In this document: positions 1-10,800 of the stretch, in pieces
Numbering within the stretch: position 1 is the stretch's first letter
Layout of the letters: every line of letters begins with the position of its first letter
Assembly (NCBI GenBank): GCA_017480145.1
Contig: JAFVBF010000076.1
Location: 39,173-103,172, forward strand
Direction: 5' to 3'
DNA length: 64,000 bases
Origin: Bacteroidales bacterium
GTDB lineage: Bacteria > Bacteroidota > Bacteroidia > Bacteroidales > P3
Notes under the pieces: model-generated
Told to the model about the DNA's origin: nothing
Seen by the model: the letters and a program-made list of their open reading frames with translations, nothing else
Database searches by the model: none
Translations under genes and position numbers: made by a program

Positions 1-70
1 ACCTTGGTCTTGCTCTATCTGCTGTAATTCAGAGAGAACAAAGATGAATCGTAGGTTAATTCTTTTATTG

Positions 71-78
71 CAAAGATA
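71..78 (-). promoter_or_regulatory. Bacteroidota -7 promoter element facing out of the window
   Basis: Read on the minus strand this is TATCTTTG followed by CA, matching the Bacteroidota -7 consensus TAnnTTTG. It points left, so it should drive a gene that begins beyond the left edge. No ATG occurs on the minus strand between it and the edge, so that transcript has a leader of about 60 nt or more. I see no clear -33 TTTG box. Confidence 0.5.
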
Positions 79-99
79 ATAAAATACAGAAAATTACCA

Positions 100-654
100 A
101 TGATGCGCTCCACCGAATCCGAATTTGCACACGAGATAGCCGCCTGTCGTAGCATCTTTGAGAAAAAAACACGAGATTACGGTACCTCATGGCGTGTGCT
201 TCGGCTCCCCTCACTGACCGACCAAATCTTCATAAAAGCAAACCGTATCCGCAGCATAGAGGAATGTGGTGAGCATCGCGTAGAGGACGGTTCTCGGCCT
301 GAATTTATCGCCTTGGTCAATTATGCCGTCATGGCACTCATGCAGCAAGAACTTGGTCCTGACGGGGAACAGGAGTTGCCGCTGACCACAGCCCTTGACC
401 TTTATGACAAACATCTGCGACAAGCCACCCAGCTTATGCTTGACAAAAACCACGACTACGGCGAGGCTTGGCGGATGATGCGCATCAGCTCCATGGTCGA
501 TTTGATACTCATGAAAATACGACGTATAAAGCAAATCGAGGACAACAAAGGCAAAACCATCATCTCTGAAGGTGTGGAAGGAGGCTATATGGACATCATC
601 AACTATGCAATCTTCTGCCTCATCAGAATGACCGAAGACGAAGACAAGGCATAG
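100..654 (+). CDS. DUF1599 family protein
   Basis: 184 aa soluble protein of the DUF1599 family, common in Bacteroidota and of unknown function. The sequence is an internal duplication: one half carries RDYGTSWRVLR and the other HDYGEAWRMMR, and each is followed by a segment with a conserved Asp, Lys and RI..IE. No signal peptide or membrane segment is visible. The start has two consecutive ATGs (100 and 103), and either could be used. It is first in a same-strand series with the DoxX-like gene 46 bp downstream, a pairing I recall from other Bacteroidales. The family call is firm; the function is unknown. Confidence 0.85.
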   Translation: MMRSTESEFAHEIAACRSIFEKKTRDYGTSWRVLRLPSLTDQIFIKANRIRSIEECGEHRVEDGSRPEFIALVNYAVMALMQQELGPDGEQELPLTTALDLYDKHLRQATQLMLDKNHDYGEAWRMMRISSMVDLILMKIRRIKQIEDNKGKTIISEGVEGGYMDIINYAIFCLIRMTEDEDKA

Positions 655-700
655 CCCCAAGAGCATCACAGGATATAACCCAACCAACATTCAAAGCACT

Positions 701-1858
701 ATGAATATACAAAGCAAAAGCAGCAACGACTCAACCGTCTATATGCTCAACGTCATTGCCAGATGGTTTGTGGGTCTGCTATTCCTTTTTTCCAGTTTCG
801 TCAAAGGCGTAGATCCGCTGGGTACGGCGTTCAAGATAGAGGAATATTTCTCGGCATGGAGTGGAGGATTCATCTCTTTCATGGGACTAATGCCTTTTGC
901 CTCCTTTTTTGCCATGCTGCTCATCACCTGCGAGTTTCTTGTCGGAGTACTGCTTATCACCAACTCATTCCGTCGTTTCACAGCATGGCTGCTGGTTGCC
1001 ATGATGATTTTCTTCACCTTTAGCACGGCTTTAGATGCCTTCAGCCCCACCTACGGCATCAGCGACTGTGGATGCTTTGGCGATGCCGTCAAACTGACAC
1101 CATTACAAACCTTCCTGAAAAACATAGTCCTTGACATTCCTACCGTCTGGATTCTACTGACATGGCATGTGAGGAGCAAGAACCGATTCACCCGTGACTC
1201 CATCATTGCCATTGCGGCCATCCTCGCCATGGTGATTTTCGGACTCTACAACATCAACAATGAACCCTGCATTGATTTTCGTCCTTGGAAAGTTGGCAAC
1301 CGAATGATGAATACCGACCCAACCCTGCAGAGCGAAAGCTTCACCACCTACCAAAACAAGCAAACGGGTGAAAGCGTAGAACTTTCTGCTAAAGAATTAA
1401 TGACTCGCTATGCCACCGAACCCGATTTTGAGCAAAACTGGGAATGGGTCTCCAGCCGAGTCTTTGACCCACACGAAATTTATGCCGCCGGATTCTCCAT
1501 GCTTGATGACAATAACAATGACATGGCTGTGGAACTCATCGGTTCTGAAGACACACTACTCATCGCAACCATTCACCATATCCACAAAGTTGATGAAGAC
1601 GGCATTATTGCACTACAGGCAGCCTACCGCTACGCATCCGACCATAACTACTACATGGTCATGCTCACGTCCGCACTGCCAGAAGATGTTGAATCTTTCA
1701 GCCAGCAGAACGGACTGACAGACGTCGATTGGTACTACACCGATGACAAGGCCATTGAGACCATGATACGCTCCAATCCAGGATTCATCATGCTTCAAGA
1801 TGCTGTAATTCTTGGCAAATGGCACTATAATAACATAACCCATCTTACAAAGGAATAA
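701..1858 (+). CDS. DoxX/MauE-like membrane protein with C-terminal thioredoxin-like region (BT_3928 type)
   Basis: 385 aa. The N-terminal ~180 residues hold four to five hydrophobic segments typical of DoxX/MauE redox-associated membrane proteins. A Cys-containing motif, DCGCFGD, lies near residue 125, followed by another membrane span. The C-terminal ~180 residues are soluble and resemble a worn thioredoxin-like fold: there is a LLIATIHHIHK strand but no CxxC active site. This is the usual Bacteroidales architecture for the family. The likely location is the inner membrane, with a possible role in periplasmic redox or disulfide handling; that role is inferred from MauE/DoxX relatives and is not shown here. 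Confidence 0.8.
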   Translation: MNIQSKSSNDSTVYMLNVIARWFVGLLFLFSSFVKGVDPLGTAFKIEEYFSAWSGGFISFMGLMPFASFFAMLLITCEFLVGVLLITNSFRRFTAWLLVAMMIFFTFSTALDAFSPTYGISDCGCFGDAVKLTPLQTFLKNIVLDIPTVWILLTWHVRSKNRFTRDSIIAIAAILAMVIFGLYNINNEPCIDFRPWKVGNRMMNTDPTLQSESFTTYQNKQTGESVELSAKELMTRYATEPDFEQNWEWVSSRVFDPHEIYAAGFSMLDDNNNDMAVELIGSEDTLLIATIHHIHKVDEDGIIALQAAYRYASDHNYYMVMLTSALPEDVESFSQQNGLTDVDWYYTDDKAIETMIRSNPGFIMLQDAVILGKWHYNNITHLTKE

Positions 1859-1904
1859 ATACATATCACTCCCCACCTACAGGAAAAAAGATAAAGGAAC
1901 CACA

Positions 1905-2444
1905 ATGATACAACGCATTCAAACACTCTACCTGCTTTTGGCTGCTTGCGCATTCGCACTCTGCTTCATGTTTCCCATTGCCACCTACATCGCACCAGTG
2001 TCCAGTACCCAGCAGACCATCGTTTCCGAACTCAACCTATTCCCAAAGGATGTCATTTCCAGTGGCGACCAGTTCACAGAAATTAATGCAACCATTGCCG
2101 TACCCCAAAAAGGATTCATCAACACATGGATTCTCATAGTACTAATCATTGTCTGCATCGGAATCTCCACTGCCTGCATCTTCCTCTACCACAACCGGGT
2201 GTTACAAATGAGGCTTGCTGCCATTGGGTTTCTACTGGCAGCCATTTACGTTTTTCTAATTTTCATATGGGCTGTCGAAGCCTATGGGAAAGCCTACACT
2301 GCCCCCTTTGGCTCTGAGGCTCCAGCCGTCACATGGAGTGTTGGGACATGGGCTCCCGTGGCAGGAGGCCTCCTATTGTTTCTTGCACAGAGAGCCATTA
2401 GGAAAGACGAGGAAAAAGTACGTGCAGCCGACAGACTTCGATAA
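1905..2444 (+). CDS. DUF4293 family membrane protein
   Basis: 179 aa inner-membrane protein with four hydrophobic segments. It opens with MIQRIQTLYLLLA, the hallmark start of DUF4293. A loop of about 40 residues with Ser/Thr and Ile follows the first span, then three spans and a short basic tail (AQRAIRKDEEKVR). The function is unknown. The position between the DoxX-like gene and tsaE on the same strand suggests co-transcription. Confidence 0.85.
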   Translation: MIQRIQTLYLLLAACAFALCFMFPIATYIAPVSSTQQTIVSELNLFPKDVISSGDQFTEINATIAVPQKGFINTWILIVLIIVCIGISTACIFLYHNRVLQMRLAAIGFLLAAIYVFLIFIWAVEAYGKAYTAPFGSEAPAVTWSVGTWAPVAGGLLLFLAQRAIRKDEEKVRAADRLR

Positions 2445-2479
2445 CCCCACCACTGACTTTTTGACAAAAGCACTACACT

Positions 2480-2956
2480 TTGGAACAGTCATTCTGCCAT
2501 ATTGACCAGTTGCCCGACGTGGCGCGACAATTGCTCTCCACATTCCCAGACGAACGTTTTTATGCCTTCTTTGGCAGCATGGGCGTGGGAAAAACAACCC
2601 TAATCAAGGAACTCTGCTGTCAGATAGGAGTAGTCGATAACGTTTGCAGCCCCACATTCGCCATCGTAAACGAATACTTAACCGACCAGCAAAATCCTGT
2701 TTATCATTTCGATTTCTATCGTCTCAAAAAAATCGAAGAAGCCTATGACATCGGCTATGAAGAATACTTTTACTCCGGATGCTACTGTTTTACCGAATGG
2801 ACAGAAAAGATAGAAGACCTATTGCCAGACCACTATCTGCGGATTACCATTACCGAATCCGGTGGCACTCGACATCTTGAAGCCCATATAGAAGGCAAAT
2901 TAAGCGACTTTACCCACGGGAAACCACCGCACAGCAAGAAACATTCACACCCCTAA
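2480..2956 (+). CDS. tsaE: tRNA threonylcarbamoyladenosine synthesis ATPase TsaE
   Basis: 158 aa. TsaE is the small P-loop ATPase that works with TsaB/TsaD to make t6A37 in ANN-decoding tRNAs. The Walker A GSMGVGKTT lies near residue 33, followed by the family motifs CSPTFAIVNEY, HFDFYRL and FTEWTEKIEDLLP. The start is TTG at 2480: a TGA lies in frame at 2462, no ATG lies between, and the next in-frame Met is inside the P-loop, so TTG is effectively forced. The gene ends 11 bp before rsfS, whose start is also TTG. Confidence 0.93.
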   Translation: MEQSFCHIDQLPDVARQLLSTFPDERFYAFFGSMGVGKTTLIKELCCQIGVVDNVCSPTFAIVNEYLTDQQNPVYHFDFYRLKKIEEAYDIGYEEYFYSGCYCFTEWTEKIEDLLPDHYLRITITESGGTRHLEAHIEGKLSDFTHGKPPHSKKHSHP

Positions 2957-2967
2957 AACATACAACA

Positions 2968-3327
2968 TTGAAAGAATCTGAAGTTTTAGCCCGACTGGCC
3001 GCCCAGGCCATCGACAATAAGAAGGGTCTCGATATTTCCATACTCGATCTCCGAAACATACCCTCGGCACCCGCCGAATTTTTCGTCATTGCATCTGGCA
3101 ATGTACCTTCACACGTAAGCGCCATGAGCGATGCCGTCCACGAAACCATAAAGAAAGCCACAGGCCTTAACCCCTCTAAAGTCGAGGGATACCAAAATGC
3201 AGAATGGATTCTTATGGACTACTTCGACGTTGTCGTACACATCTTCCAGAAAGAGAAGAGAGACTTCTATCGCCTTGACCAACTATGGGAAGATAGCAAC
3301 AAAATCACTTTTGAATCCCAGTCATAG
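2968..3327 (+). CDS. rsfS: Ribosomal silencing factor RsfS
   Basis: 119 aa. RsfS (RsfA/YbeB, DUF143) binds L14 on the large ribosomal subunit and blocks subunit joining during starvation. The core shows LDISILDLRN, EFFVIASGN, the KVEGYQNAEWILMDY motif and DVVVHIF, all diagnostic. The start is TTG at 2968, 11 bp after tsaE; the length then matches the family. The rsfS-ftsH-cdsA order is common in Bacteroidales, so this is probably one operon. Confidence 0.94.
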   Translation: MKESEVLARLAAQAIDNKKGLDISILDLRNIPSAPAEFFVIASGNVPSHVSAMSDAVHETIKKATGLNPSKVEGYQNAEWILMDYFDVVVHIFQKEKRDFYRLDQLWEDSNKITFESQS

Positions 3328-3366
3328 TCCACAGACATTTATTTTGTCCATCCAATAAATACACCC

Positions 3367-5508
3367 ATGGCAGAACGTTCTTCCAAGAGCCCCCAGCCCC
3401 CCATGCAGCCCAAAAACCCACGCTCCACGGGTTCCACAATCATGTATATCGTGTATGCCGTCATCATTCTCGGTCTCGGCAGTATGCTCATAGCTGGCAA
3501 TGGCAGCGAGAGCCGCGAAATAGACTGGCAGCGATTATGCTATATCATCGAGAATGAGGACTATGAGAAAATCATTGTCGTCAATGAAGAATATGCCGAA
3601 ATCTACATCAGCGACAAAGGAGTGCGCCGAGACTCGTCTTACAACAATCTTTACGGACGCACATTCACCGGACAACGGACTACCGAGCGAGGACACTATC
3701 GGTACAACAGCGTGGGCTCGCTTGAGCATTTCGACAAGGAACTGGATCGTATAGAACAAAACACCGGGAAGCACGTCAATTACGCTATCGAAAAAAGAGC
3801 CAATGCTTGGAGAGACCTGATTATCATGTTTGGGCCGTTCTTGCTGCTCATTCTGCTTTTTGTATGGATGGGGCGCAGCACCCAGAGACAGATGGGTGCC
3901 GGTGGTGGCGGAATCTTCGGTGTAGGCAGATCCCGCGCCAAGATGTATGACGGTAAAACACCGACCAACACAACATTCAAAGATGTTGCAGGTCTGGCTG
4001 GTGCCAAAGAAGAAGTAATGGAAGTTGTCGATTTTCTCAAAAATCCAAAACGATATACCAATCTTGGCGGCAAAATACCCAAGGGAGTTTTGCTCGTAGG
4101 GCCTCCAGGCACCGGAAAAACACTGCTGGCAAAAACCGTGGCAGGAGAGGCGAATGTTCCTTTCTTTTCACTATCGGGCAGCGACTTTGTCGAAATGTTT
4201 GTCGGAGTGGGAGCCTCCCGAGTGAGAGACCTCTTTGAGGAAGCCAAAAAGAAAGCCCCGTGCATCATTTTCATTGACGAAATTGATGCCGTAGGTCGAG
4301 CCCGCGGACATAGTGGCCTCAGCAATGCCAACGATGAACGCGAGAATACGCTCAACCAACTGCTCACGGAGATGGACGGATTCAGCAGTGGCACCAACAT
4401 CATTGTCATGGCTGCTACCAACCGTGCCGATGTATTAGACAAGGCCTTGCTACGCGCTGGACGTTTTGACCGTCAAATATATGTAGAACTACCAGATATT
4501 GAGGAACGCAAGGCCATCTTCAAAGTCCATATGAAAGGGCTGAAAATCTGCAAGGAGGGTGAGAATCGTATTGACAGAGACTTTCTCGCCAAGCAAACTC
4601 CGGGTTTTTCGGGAGCCGATATTGCCAACGTATGCAATGAAGCTGCCTTAGTGGCTGCCCGAAAAAACAAGAGCAAAATCGAAAAACAAGATTTCCTTGA
4701 TGCCATAGACCGTATTGTCGGCGGATTGGAGAAACGAACCAAAGTACTAAGCGAAACCGAGAAGCGCACCATTGCCTACCACGAGTCGGGCCACGCCTCC
4801 GTAAGCTGGCTTCTACGCTGGGCCAGCCCGTTGGTCAAAGTCACCATTGTGCCACGGGGCAAAGCCCTTGGAGCAGCCTGGTATCTGCCCGAAGAAAGAC
4901 AGATTACCACTTTTGAACAGATGTTCGACGAAATGACATCCCTCATGGCAGGACGTGCTGCCGAAGATGTAGTGTTTGGGAAAATCAGCACGGGAGCACT
5001 CAACGATATTGAGCGGGCCACCAAAATGGCATTCTCCATGGTGGCCTACTATGGCATGAGCAGCGAGGTAGGCAACATCAGCTACTACGACTCGACTGGA
5101 CAGAGTGATTATGGATTTACCAAGCCATTTAGTGAGAAGACTAATGAAAAAATAGACCAAGAAGTACGTCGTTTGGTAGAAGAGGCATACCATCGCGCAC
5201 GAACCATGATTACAGAACATCGATACCAGCTGGAGCAACTGGCATTAAAACTATATGAAAAGGAAGTACTGTTCCGCGAGGACTTAGAACGAATCTATGG
5301 GCCTCGGCCTTGGGAAGAGAGTAGCCGAGAGACCCTTTCCAGAGGAAAATCACAGCCACAGATTTCCGAAATCAGTGACAAAGAGGATGATGCCACAAAC
5401 GCCAACAGTGACAACGATACATCGGCATCAAGCAACAATACCGATAATGCCACCGAAAGCGATTCATCCAAAGGACAATCACCCATATCGCAAACCACGG
5501 ACATATGA
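3367..5508 (+). CDS. ftsH: ATP-dependent zinc metalloprotease FtsH
   Basis: 713 aa membrane-anchored AAA+ protease that extracts and degrades damaged or regulated membrane proteins. Two membrane spans (about residues 20-40 and 150-170) flank a periplasmic loop. Walker A GPPGTGKT is at 245-252, Walker B is IIFIDEIDA, and the second region of homology contains [14 protein letters not shown]. The zinc motif HESGH at 472-476 has Ser where Ala is more usual. A low-complexity Asp/Asn/Ser-rich tail of about 60 residues ends the protein, as in other Bacteroidota FtsH. The stop overlaps the cdsA start by 4 bp (ATGA), indicating translational coupling. Confidence 0.97.
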   Translation: MAERSSKSPQPPMQPKNPRSTGSTIMYIVYAVIILGLGSMLIAGNGSESREIDWQRLCYIIENEDYEKIIVVNEEYAEIYISDKGVRRDSSYNNLYGRTFTGQRTTERGHYRYNSVGSLEHFDKELDRIEQNTGKHVNYAIEKRANAWRDLIIMFGPFLLLILLFVWMGRSTQRQMGAGGGGIFGVGRSRAKMYDGKTPTNTTFKDVAGLAGAKEEVMEVVDFLKNPKRYTNLGGKIPKGVLLVGPPGTGKTLLAKTVAGEANVPFFSLSGSDFVEMFVGVGASRVRDLFEEAKKKAPCIIFIDEIDAVGRARGHSGLSNANDERENTLNQLLTEMDGFSSGTNIIVMAATNRADVLDKALLRAGRFDRQIYVELPDIEERKAIFKVHMKGLKICKEGENRIDRDFLAKQTPGFSGADIANVCNEAALVAARKNKSKIEKQDFLDAIDRIVGGLEKRTKVLSETEKRTIAYHESGHASVSWLLRWASPLVKVTIVPRGKALGAAWYLPEERQITTFEQMFDEMTSLMAGRAAEDVVFGKISTGALNDIERATKMAFSMVAYYGMSSEVGNISYYDSTGQSDYGFTKPFSEKTNEKIDQEVRRLVEEAYHRARTMITEHRYQLEQLALKLYEKEVLFREDLERIYGPRPWEESSRETLSRGKSQPQISEISDKEDDATNANSDNDTSASSNNTDNATESDSSKGQSPISQTTDI

Positions 5509-6374
5509 AAACATTCTGGATACGTACGCTTTCTGCCACCGTCTATGCTCTGCTCTTTGTCGGATGCATCTATGCCGGGTGCCTGACTGGCAGCCAGATA
5601 ACGGGGACGATAATATTCATCGGATTTCTTTCGTTTGTCGCCGTAGGATGCTCTTATGAGATATATCGTATGGCCCGCAAACACCGCATCAGTCCCCTCA
5701 AAGGGCCTGGTTACATGATTACCGGACTAACCACGATTATTCTGGGACTGTCAATGCTATTTCATAACACTCCCTACGAGATACCGATATATGATGTCTC
5801 CTTCGCTTTCTTGCGACTGGGATTACTTCTACTGCTAACAGTCCCCTTATGCCTGATTATCCAGTTATGGCGGAAATCCAAACGCCCGCTTTCCGATGTG
5901 GCCTACACATTTTTTCCCGTACTCTATGCCGCCCTGCCATTAGGGCTTATGCCGTTTATGAACAACCAGTGGAATGTCATGATGATGATACTCATCATGG
6001 TTTGGGTGAACGACTCATTCGCCTATATGGGTGGTTCTCTGTTTGGCAGGCATAAAATGTGGCAAAGACACTCTCCTGGCAAGACTTGGGAAGGTACTGC
6101 CTGCGGAATTGTCTTCACCATCGCCGTAGCACTCATTGCTGGACCTTTGTTTCACACGCAGCTTCTGTGGTATGATTGGATGGTCTTGGCAATAATATGC
6201 GGCATTATTGGCACACTTGGAGATTTGGTAGAATCCATGATGAAACGCTCGTTCGGAGTGAAAGACAGCGGCAATATCATGCCTGGGCATGGTGGTTTCC
6301 TCGATCGTTTTGACAGTCTACTGACCATCACTCCCATAGCATTTATATACCTATCCGAGAGATTCCTTTTCTGA
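5505..6374 (+). CDS. cdsA: Phosphatidate cytidylyltransferase CdsA
   Basis: 289 aa polytopic inner-membrane enzyme that makes CDP-diacylglycerol from phosphatidate and CTP, the precursor of all bacterial phospholipids. About seven to eight hydrophobic segments are visible. The C-terminal signature is complete: SMMKRSFGVKDSG, then PGHGGFLDRFDS. The start codon overlaps the ftsH stop. The psd gene for phosphatidylethanolamine synthesis follows 53 bp later, so this is a small phospholipid module. Confidence 0.95.
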   Translation: MKTFWIRTLSATVYALLFVGCIYAGCLTGSQITGTIIFIGFLSFVAVGCSYEIYRMARKHRISPLKGPGYMITGLTTIILGLSMLFHNTPYEIPIYDVSFAFLRLGLLLLLTVPLCLIIQLWRKSKRPLSDVAYTFFPVLYAALPLGLMPFMNNQWNVMMMILIMVWVNDSFAYMGGSLFGRHKMWQRHSPGKTWEGTACGIVFTIAVALIAGPLFHTQLLWYDWMVLAIICGIIGTLGDLVESMMKRSFGVKDSGNIMPGHGGFLDRFDSLLTITPIAFIYLSERFLF

Positions 6375-6427
6375 CAAAGGCATCCTTATAAAAAAACGGA
6401 AGTTTAATCCATAAGAAACAGCATACC

Positions 6428-7114
6428 ATGTACATACACAAAGAAGGAAAAAAGATTATACGAAATACGCTGATTGTCGTACTTCTCATCTATGTCCTCA
6501 TGATTTTCACCGTCCACCATTGGACGTTTTTCCACGGATTATTCATGGCTATCCTGTTTGTATTCTGGATTGCCATCATGATGTTCTTCCGCATACCGCG
6601 ACGTATCTTTACAGAAGATGACCAACAACTCATTGCGCCAGCCGATGGAACTATAGTTACCATAGAAGAATTCTACGAAAAAGAATATATCAAGGGGGAC
6701 TGCATCATGCTGAGTATTTTTATGAATGGCACTGATGTCCACGTAAACCGTTATCCCTGCAATGGTACAGTAGAGTATATGAAATATCACAGGGGCAACT
6801 ATTTTGTGGCCTCCTATCCCAAATCAAGCGATTTAAACGAACGCACATCCATCGGATTACGGCTTGAGAACGGACAAAAAATCATGATTCGCCAAGTGGC
6901 AGGCACCATGGCTCGACGCATCGTATGTTATGCCCGAGAAGGAGAAAAGGTAAAGCAGAACCAAGAGATGGGATTCATCAAATTCGGTTCCCGCATTGAC
7001 CTATTCATTCCAAAGTCTTTTGAAATCAATGTTGACCTACAGGACAAGGTGCGCAATGCCATTAGCCCAGTAGCACGTATCGTTCTTCCCCCGGATGAAA
7101 GTCCTGCAGAGTGA
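6428..7114 (+). CDS. psd: Phosphatidylserine decarboxylase (short form)
   Basis: 228 aa, the usual length of the short Psd class. It converts phosphatidylserine to phosphatidylethanolamine using a self-generated pyruvoyl group. Two N-terminal hydrophobic segments anchor it. The conserved core includes FMNGTDVHVNRYP and RQVAGTMARRIV, and the Gly-Ser self-cleavage pair is at about residues 187-188 in GFIKFGSRIDLF. Ser188 should become the pyruvoyl group of the alpha chain. It lies directly downstream of cdsA on the same strand; phosphatidylserine synthase is not in the window. Confidence 0.93.
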   Translation: MYIHKEGKKIIRNTLIVVLLIYVLMIFTVHHWTFFHGLFMAILFVFWIAIMMFFRIPRRIFTEDDQQLIAPADGTIVTIEEFYEKEYIKGDCIMLSIFMNGTDVHVNRYPCNGTVEYMKYHRGNYFVASYPKSSDLNERTSIGLRLENGQKIMIRQVAGTMARRIVCYAREGEKVKQNQEMGFIKFGSRIDLFIPKSFEINVDLQDKVRNAISPVARIVLPPDESPAE

Positions 7115-7156
7115 TGCCCGCCGACTGACATTGGCTTTAGCACAGCACCAATCATC

Positions 7157-7834
7157 ATGATGGACATTGGCTCACAAATCATTTACGAGGACAACCATCT
7201 CATAGCCATCTGCAAAAAAGCCGGACAGATTGTGCAGGGAGATAAGACAGGTGACTATTGCCTGTCTGATGCAATCAAAGATTATATCAAACTTCGAGAC
7301 AGTAAACCCGGCAACGTTTTCTGCGGGGTCATACACCGATTAGACCGCCCGGTGAGCGGCATTGTGGTGTTTGCCAAGACAAGCAAGGCACTAAGCCGAA
7401 TGAACCAGCTGGTGCAAAGCCGCAAAATGCAAAAGACCTATTGGGCAATCACTAAAAACGTCCCTCCGCAAACACAGGGGACACTGCATGACTGGATTGT
7501 CCGCAACGAAAAACAAAACAAATCCTACGTTGTTACATCCCATGCCCCCAACGCCAAAGAAGCCCTGCTGGACTACCAACTTTTAAACACCTCCAAAGGA
7601 GGCTATCATCTGCTGGAAATCAATCTACACACTGGGCGTCACCATCAGATACGTTGCCAGCTGGCACACATGGGCTGCCCTATCAAAGGAGACCTCAAAT
7701 ATGGGGCCCCGCGCTCCAATCCCGATGGCAATATCTCCTTGCACGCCTATCAGTTAGTGTTTGAACATCCCGTCAGCCATCAAGAAATCCGACTGACTGC
7801 CCCATGGCAAGAAGCCAATATTTTTGAGTCTTAA
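7157..7834 (+). CDS. RluA-family RNA pseudouridine synthase
   Basis: 225 aa. The RluA catalytic motif HRLDRPVSG is at about residues 60-68, with the catalytic Asp at 63, followed by LHTGRHHQIRCQLAH and PIKGDLKYGA. There is no S4 domain, so it resembles the short TruC/RluA-like members; the substrate RNA cannot be told from sequence. Two adjacent ATGs exist (7157 and 7160). It is the last gene of the housekeeping run; the next gene, a T9SS protease, begins 58 bp later. Confidence 0.9.
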   Translation: MMDIGSQIIYEDNHLIAICKKAGQIVQGDKTGDYCLSDAIKDYIKLRDSKPGNVFCGVIHRLDRPVSGIVVFAKTSKALSRMNQLVQSRKMQKTYWAITKNVPPQTQGTLHDWIVRNEKQNKSYVVTSHAPNAKEALLDYQLLNTSKGGYHLLEINLHTGRHHQIRCQLAHMGCPIKGDLKYGAPRSNPDGNISLHAYQLVFEHPVSHQEIRLTAPWQEANIFES

Positions 7835-7892
7835 ACCACCTGCCCTACAAGTTTAGGCACCACGCTTGTACACAAATAGAAAATCCTCATCC

Positions 7893-10800
7893 ATGAAATC
7901 TCGCCGTTCATTATACTTATGCTTATACAGCATTCTGACGATTTTTGCCTGCACATACATATCGGCCCAGAACATCAAAGTGGCAAACAACACGATGCAA
8001 GGGGCAACCATATTTTACAGCACAGGCATACCCACAGCAAAAACCATCGTCACAAACGGGGATACGCATAATGTCCTAATACTAAATGACTGTCACCAGG
8101 GCCACGATGTAGGGATGCCCAGTCTGCCTCAATACAGTAGAATCATTGAGACCCCTCTATGCGAAGAAATCTCACTGCACACCGAGTACCACAGCTGTAA
8201 AACCTACAGCTATGAAGACCTCAATCTACGATATCCCATAAGGCCATCACAGCCGCACCGCAGCAAGAATGACAGTATGCCGCTGTCATTTTCCATAGAT
8301 AACAATGCATATCAAACCGATAGTTTTTACGGCGGACCCTTGGCGTCTGTTCAGCCCATAGGCATTGCCCGAAGCCGAAATCTGGCACGGCTGACAATCT
8401 CTCCCATAGCCTATAATCCCGTCCGTAGAGAAATCCTCATATACGACGGAATAACCGTTCATATCACCTATAAAAACAGTGATAGGAAAGCCACCATCAA
8501 ACTCAAGCAGCACGAAACGGGCCTCTCCCCCATCCTTCCGCCATATATTCCCCTGCAATCCAAGGAGACCAAAAGCCTTCAGCACAAGGCACCCCTACGA
8601 TACCTCATTGTAGCACATAGTTCATTTCGCGGGGCTTTAGACGATTTTATCTCATGGAAACGCCGACAGGGATTTATCACCACCGTTGCCTACACCGATG
8701 ATGCCGAGGTAGGGACAACTGCAGAGTCTATCGCAGCCTATATCAAACGCCAGTACACCGAAGCATCAAACGAGTTACCCGCCCCAGACTACCTTCTTCT
8801 TGTGGGCGACATACAGCAGATTCCCTCATTCCGCAGCAGGATTCAGAACTCCGCCGTCAACAACGGACACTTCACCGACCTATACTATGCCACGTGGACT
8901 GACGACTACCTTCCAGACTGCTTGTACGGACGATTTTCTGCCAACAACATCAACGAACTACAGCCTCAAATAGACAAATCGCTGCTATACGAACAATATG
9001 CTTTTGAAGACCCATCATACCTATCCAAAGCAGTGCTGGTGGCTGGTGTAGACGAGGGGCGCTCAAATGACTACGCCTACCAGTACAGCGACCCACAAAT
9101 GGACTACATTGCAACGCGTTACATCAACACCGCCAATGGATTTAAGAGCGTCTACTACTACAAAAACAATACTGACATTGCTCCTGCTGGGGTTACGGTC
9201 AGCAGCAGTGCCGCACACAATGCCGCTAATGAATTAAAACGACTCTATACCGATGGATGTGGCTGGATTAACTATTCCGCTCACGGAGTGGAACGCGGCT
9301 GGGTGACGCCTACATTCACCGTCAACCATATTGCCAGCATGAACAACTATGGAAAGCCCAGCATCATGATTGGCAACTGCTGTTTGACCAACCACTTCAA
9401 TAGTGAGACATGCTTTGGGGAGCAACTGCTACGCCGGGGAGAAAACGCAGGTGCAGCCGCCTATATAGGAGCCATCACCGACACCTACTGGGACGATGAC
9501 CTCTATTGGACAGTAGGGCTTCGCAATTATATCCACCCCGAAATGCATGCCGATGGGGACCACTACGATGCCCACCATTTGGGCATGTATGACAGACTAT
9601 TCCACGCTGCTGACGAACCTTTCGACCAATGGTATGTCACCATGGGGGGAATGATTTATGCCGGCAACATGGCGGTAGAAGAAGCCGGGGAAGATCCTTA
9701 TTCTCAATACTACTGGGAGATATATACCCTCATGGGAGACCCCTCGCTGATGCCATGGCTGGGAGAGGCCAGCCCTATGACATTGGACTATACCCAACCC
9801 GTGAGCCGAAGCCTTGCCACCATAGTTGTAACCACCGAACCTTACGCCTATGTGTCGCTGACCAGCACCGATGGGACGCAACTTCTTGATGCGGCCTATG
9901 CCGATGCAGAAGGCAACGTCTCCCTTACCTTTGACAATTCAATACCCGACTCCATACTGCAGATTGCCGCCTTCGCACAAAACCAGATTCCGGTTTACGG
10001 CACCGTACAACTCACTTATGACAACAACATACGCATGGGAATCTCGGGTGTAAGAGCATACAATTGCGTGGCTGGCGACACAGTAGACTTCTCTTTCCGA
10101 CTGGCCAATCTTGGAAGTGATACACTGCATTTTATAAACTATGTACTGCGAGGCAACCCATCGGAGATTCGCCCGTTACACACAGATGAATACATTGGAG
10201 AGTTGCCCCCAAGAACTTCTGTACAGCAAAACCACGTATGCCAAAGCCTGCTTGACCCAGGCCTGGCCGACCAGAGCACCGTACCAGTCACACTGCAATT
10301 CATTTCAGACACCATCGTCGCTACTTGCACAGCGGAAATCACAGTCAATGCTCCTAAGATTGTGATACAATCAACTTCCGTAAAAGGCGTGACAGCCATT
10401 GATAGCACAATCTCCCTGTGTATTAGCATAGCCAATCGGGGACATGCCGATGCTCACAACACCTCCTACAGCATATTTCAGCCATTTCAGATGGCGCACC
10501 TAGAGCCGCAGTACAAAAGCATTAGTCACATAGCACAAGACAACAGCATCGAGGTATGCTTCACCATCACAATAGATAGTTCGGCGACAGGGATTAGAAA
10601 ACTTCCATTACAAATCATCTCCCGAAGCAATGGCGACAGTTCATTCTACGACATCGACCTGCCGTTTTACGATGAGGATTTTGAATTAGAGGATTTCGAC
10701 AGATTAGGCTGGCAAAACGACGAAATCTATCCCTGGATTATCAGCGACACCGCCTGCCACGGACATTATGCAGCACGCTCCCACCCGGGAATGCCCCACA

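Noticed and set aside
3780-4442. 220-codon minus-strand open frame opposite ftsH
   Set aside because: Covers the FtsH AAA domain; Ser/Pro-rich translation typical of antisense.
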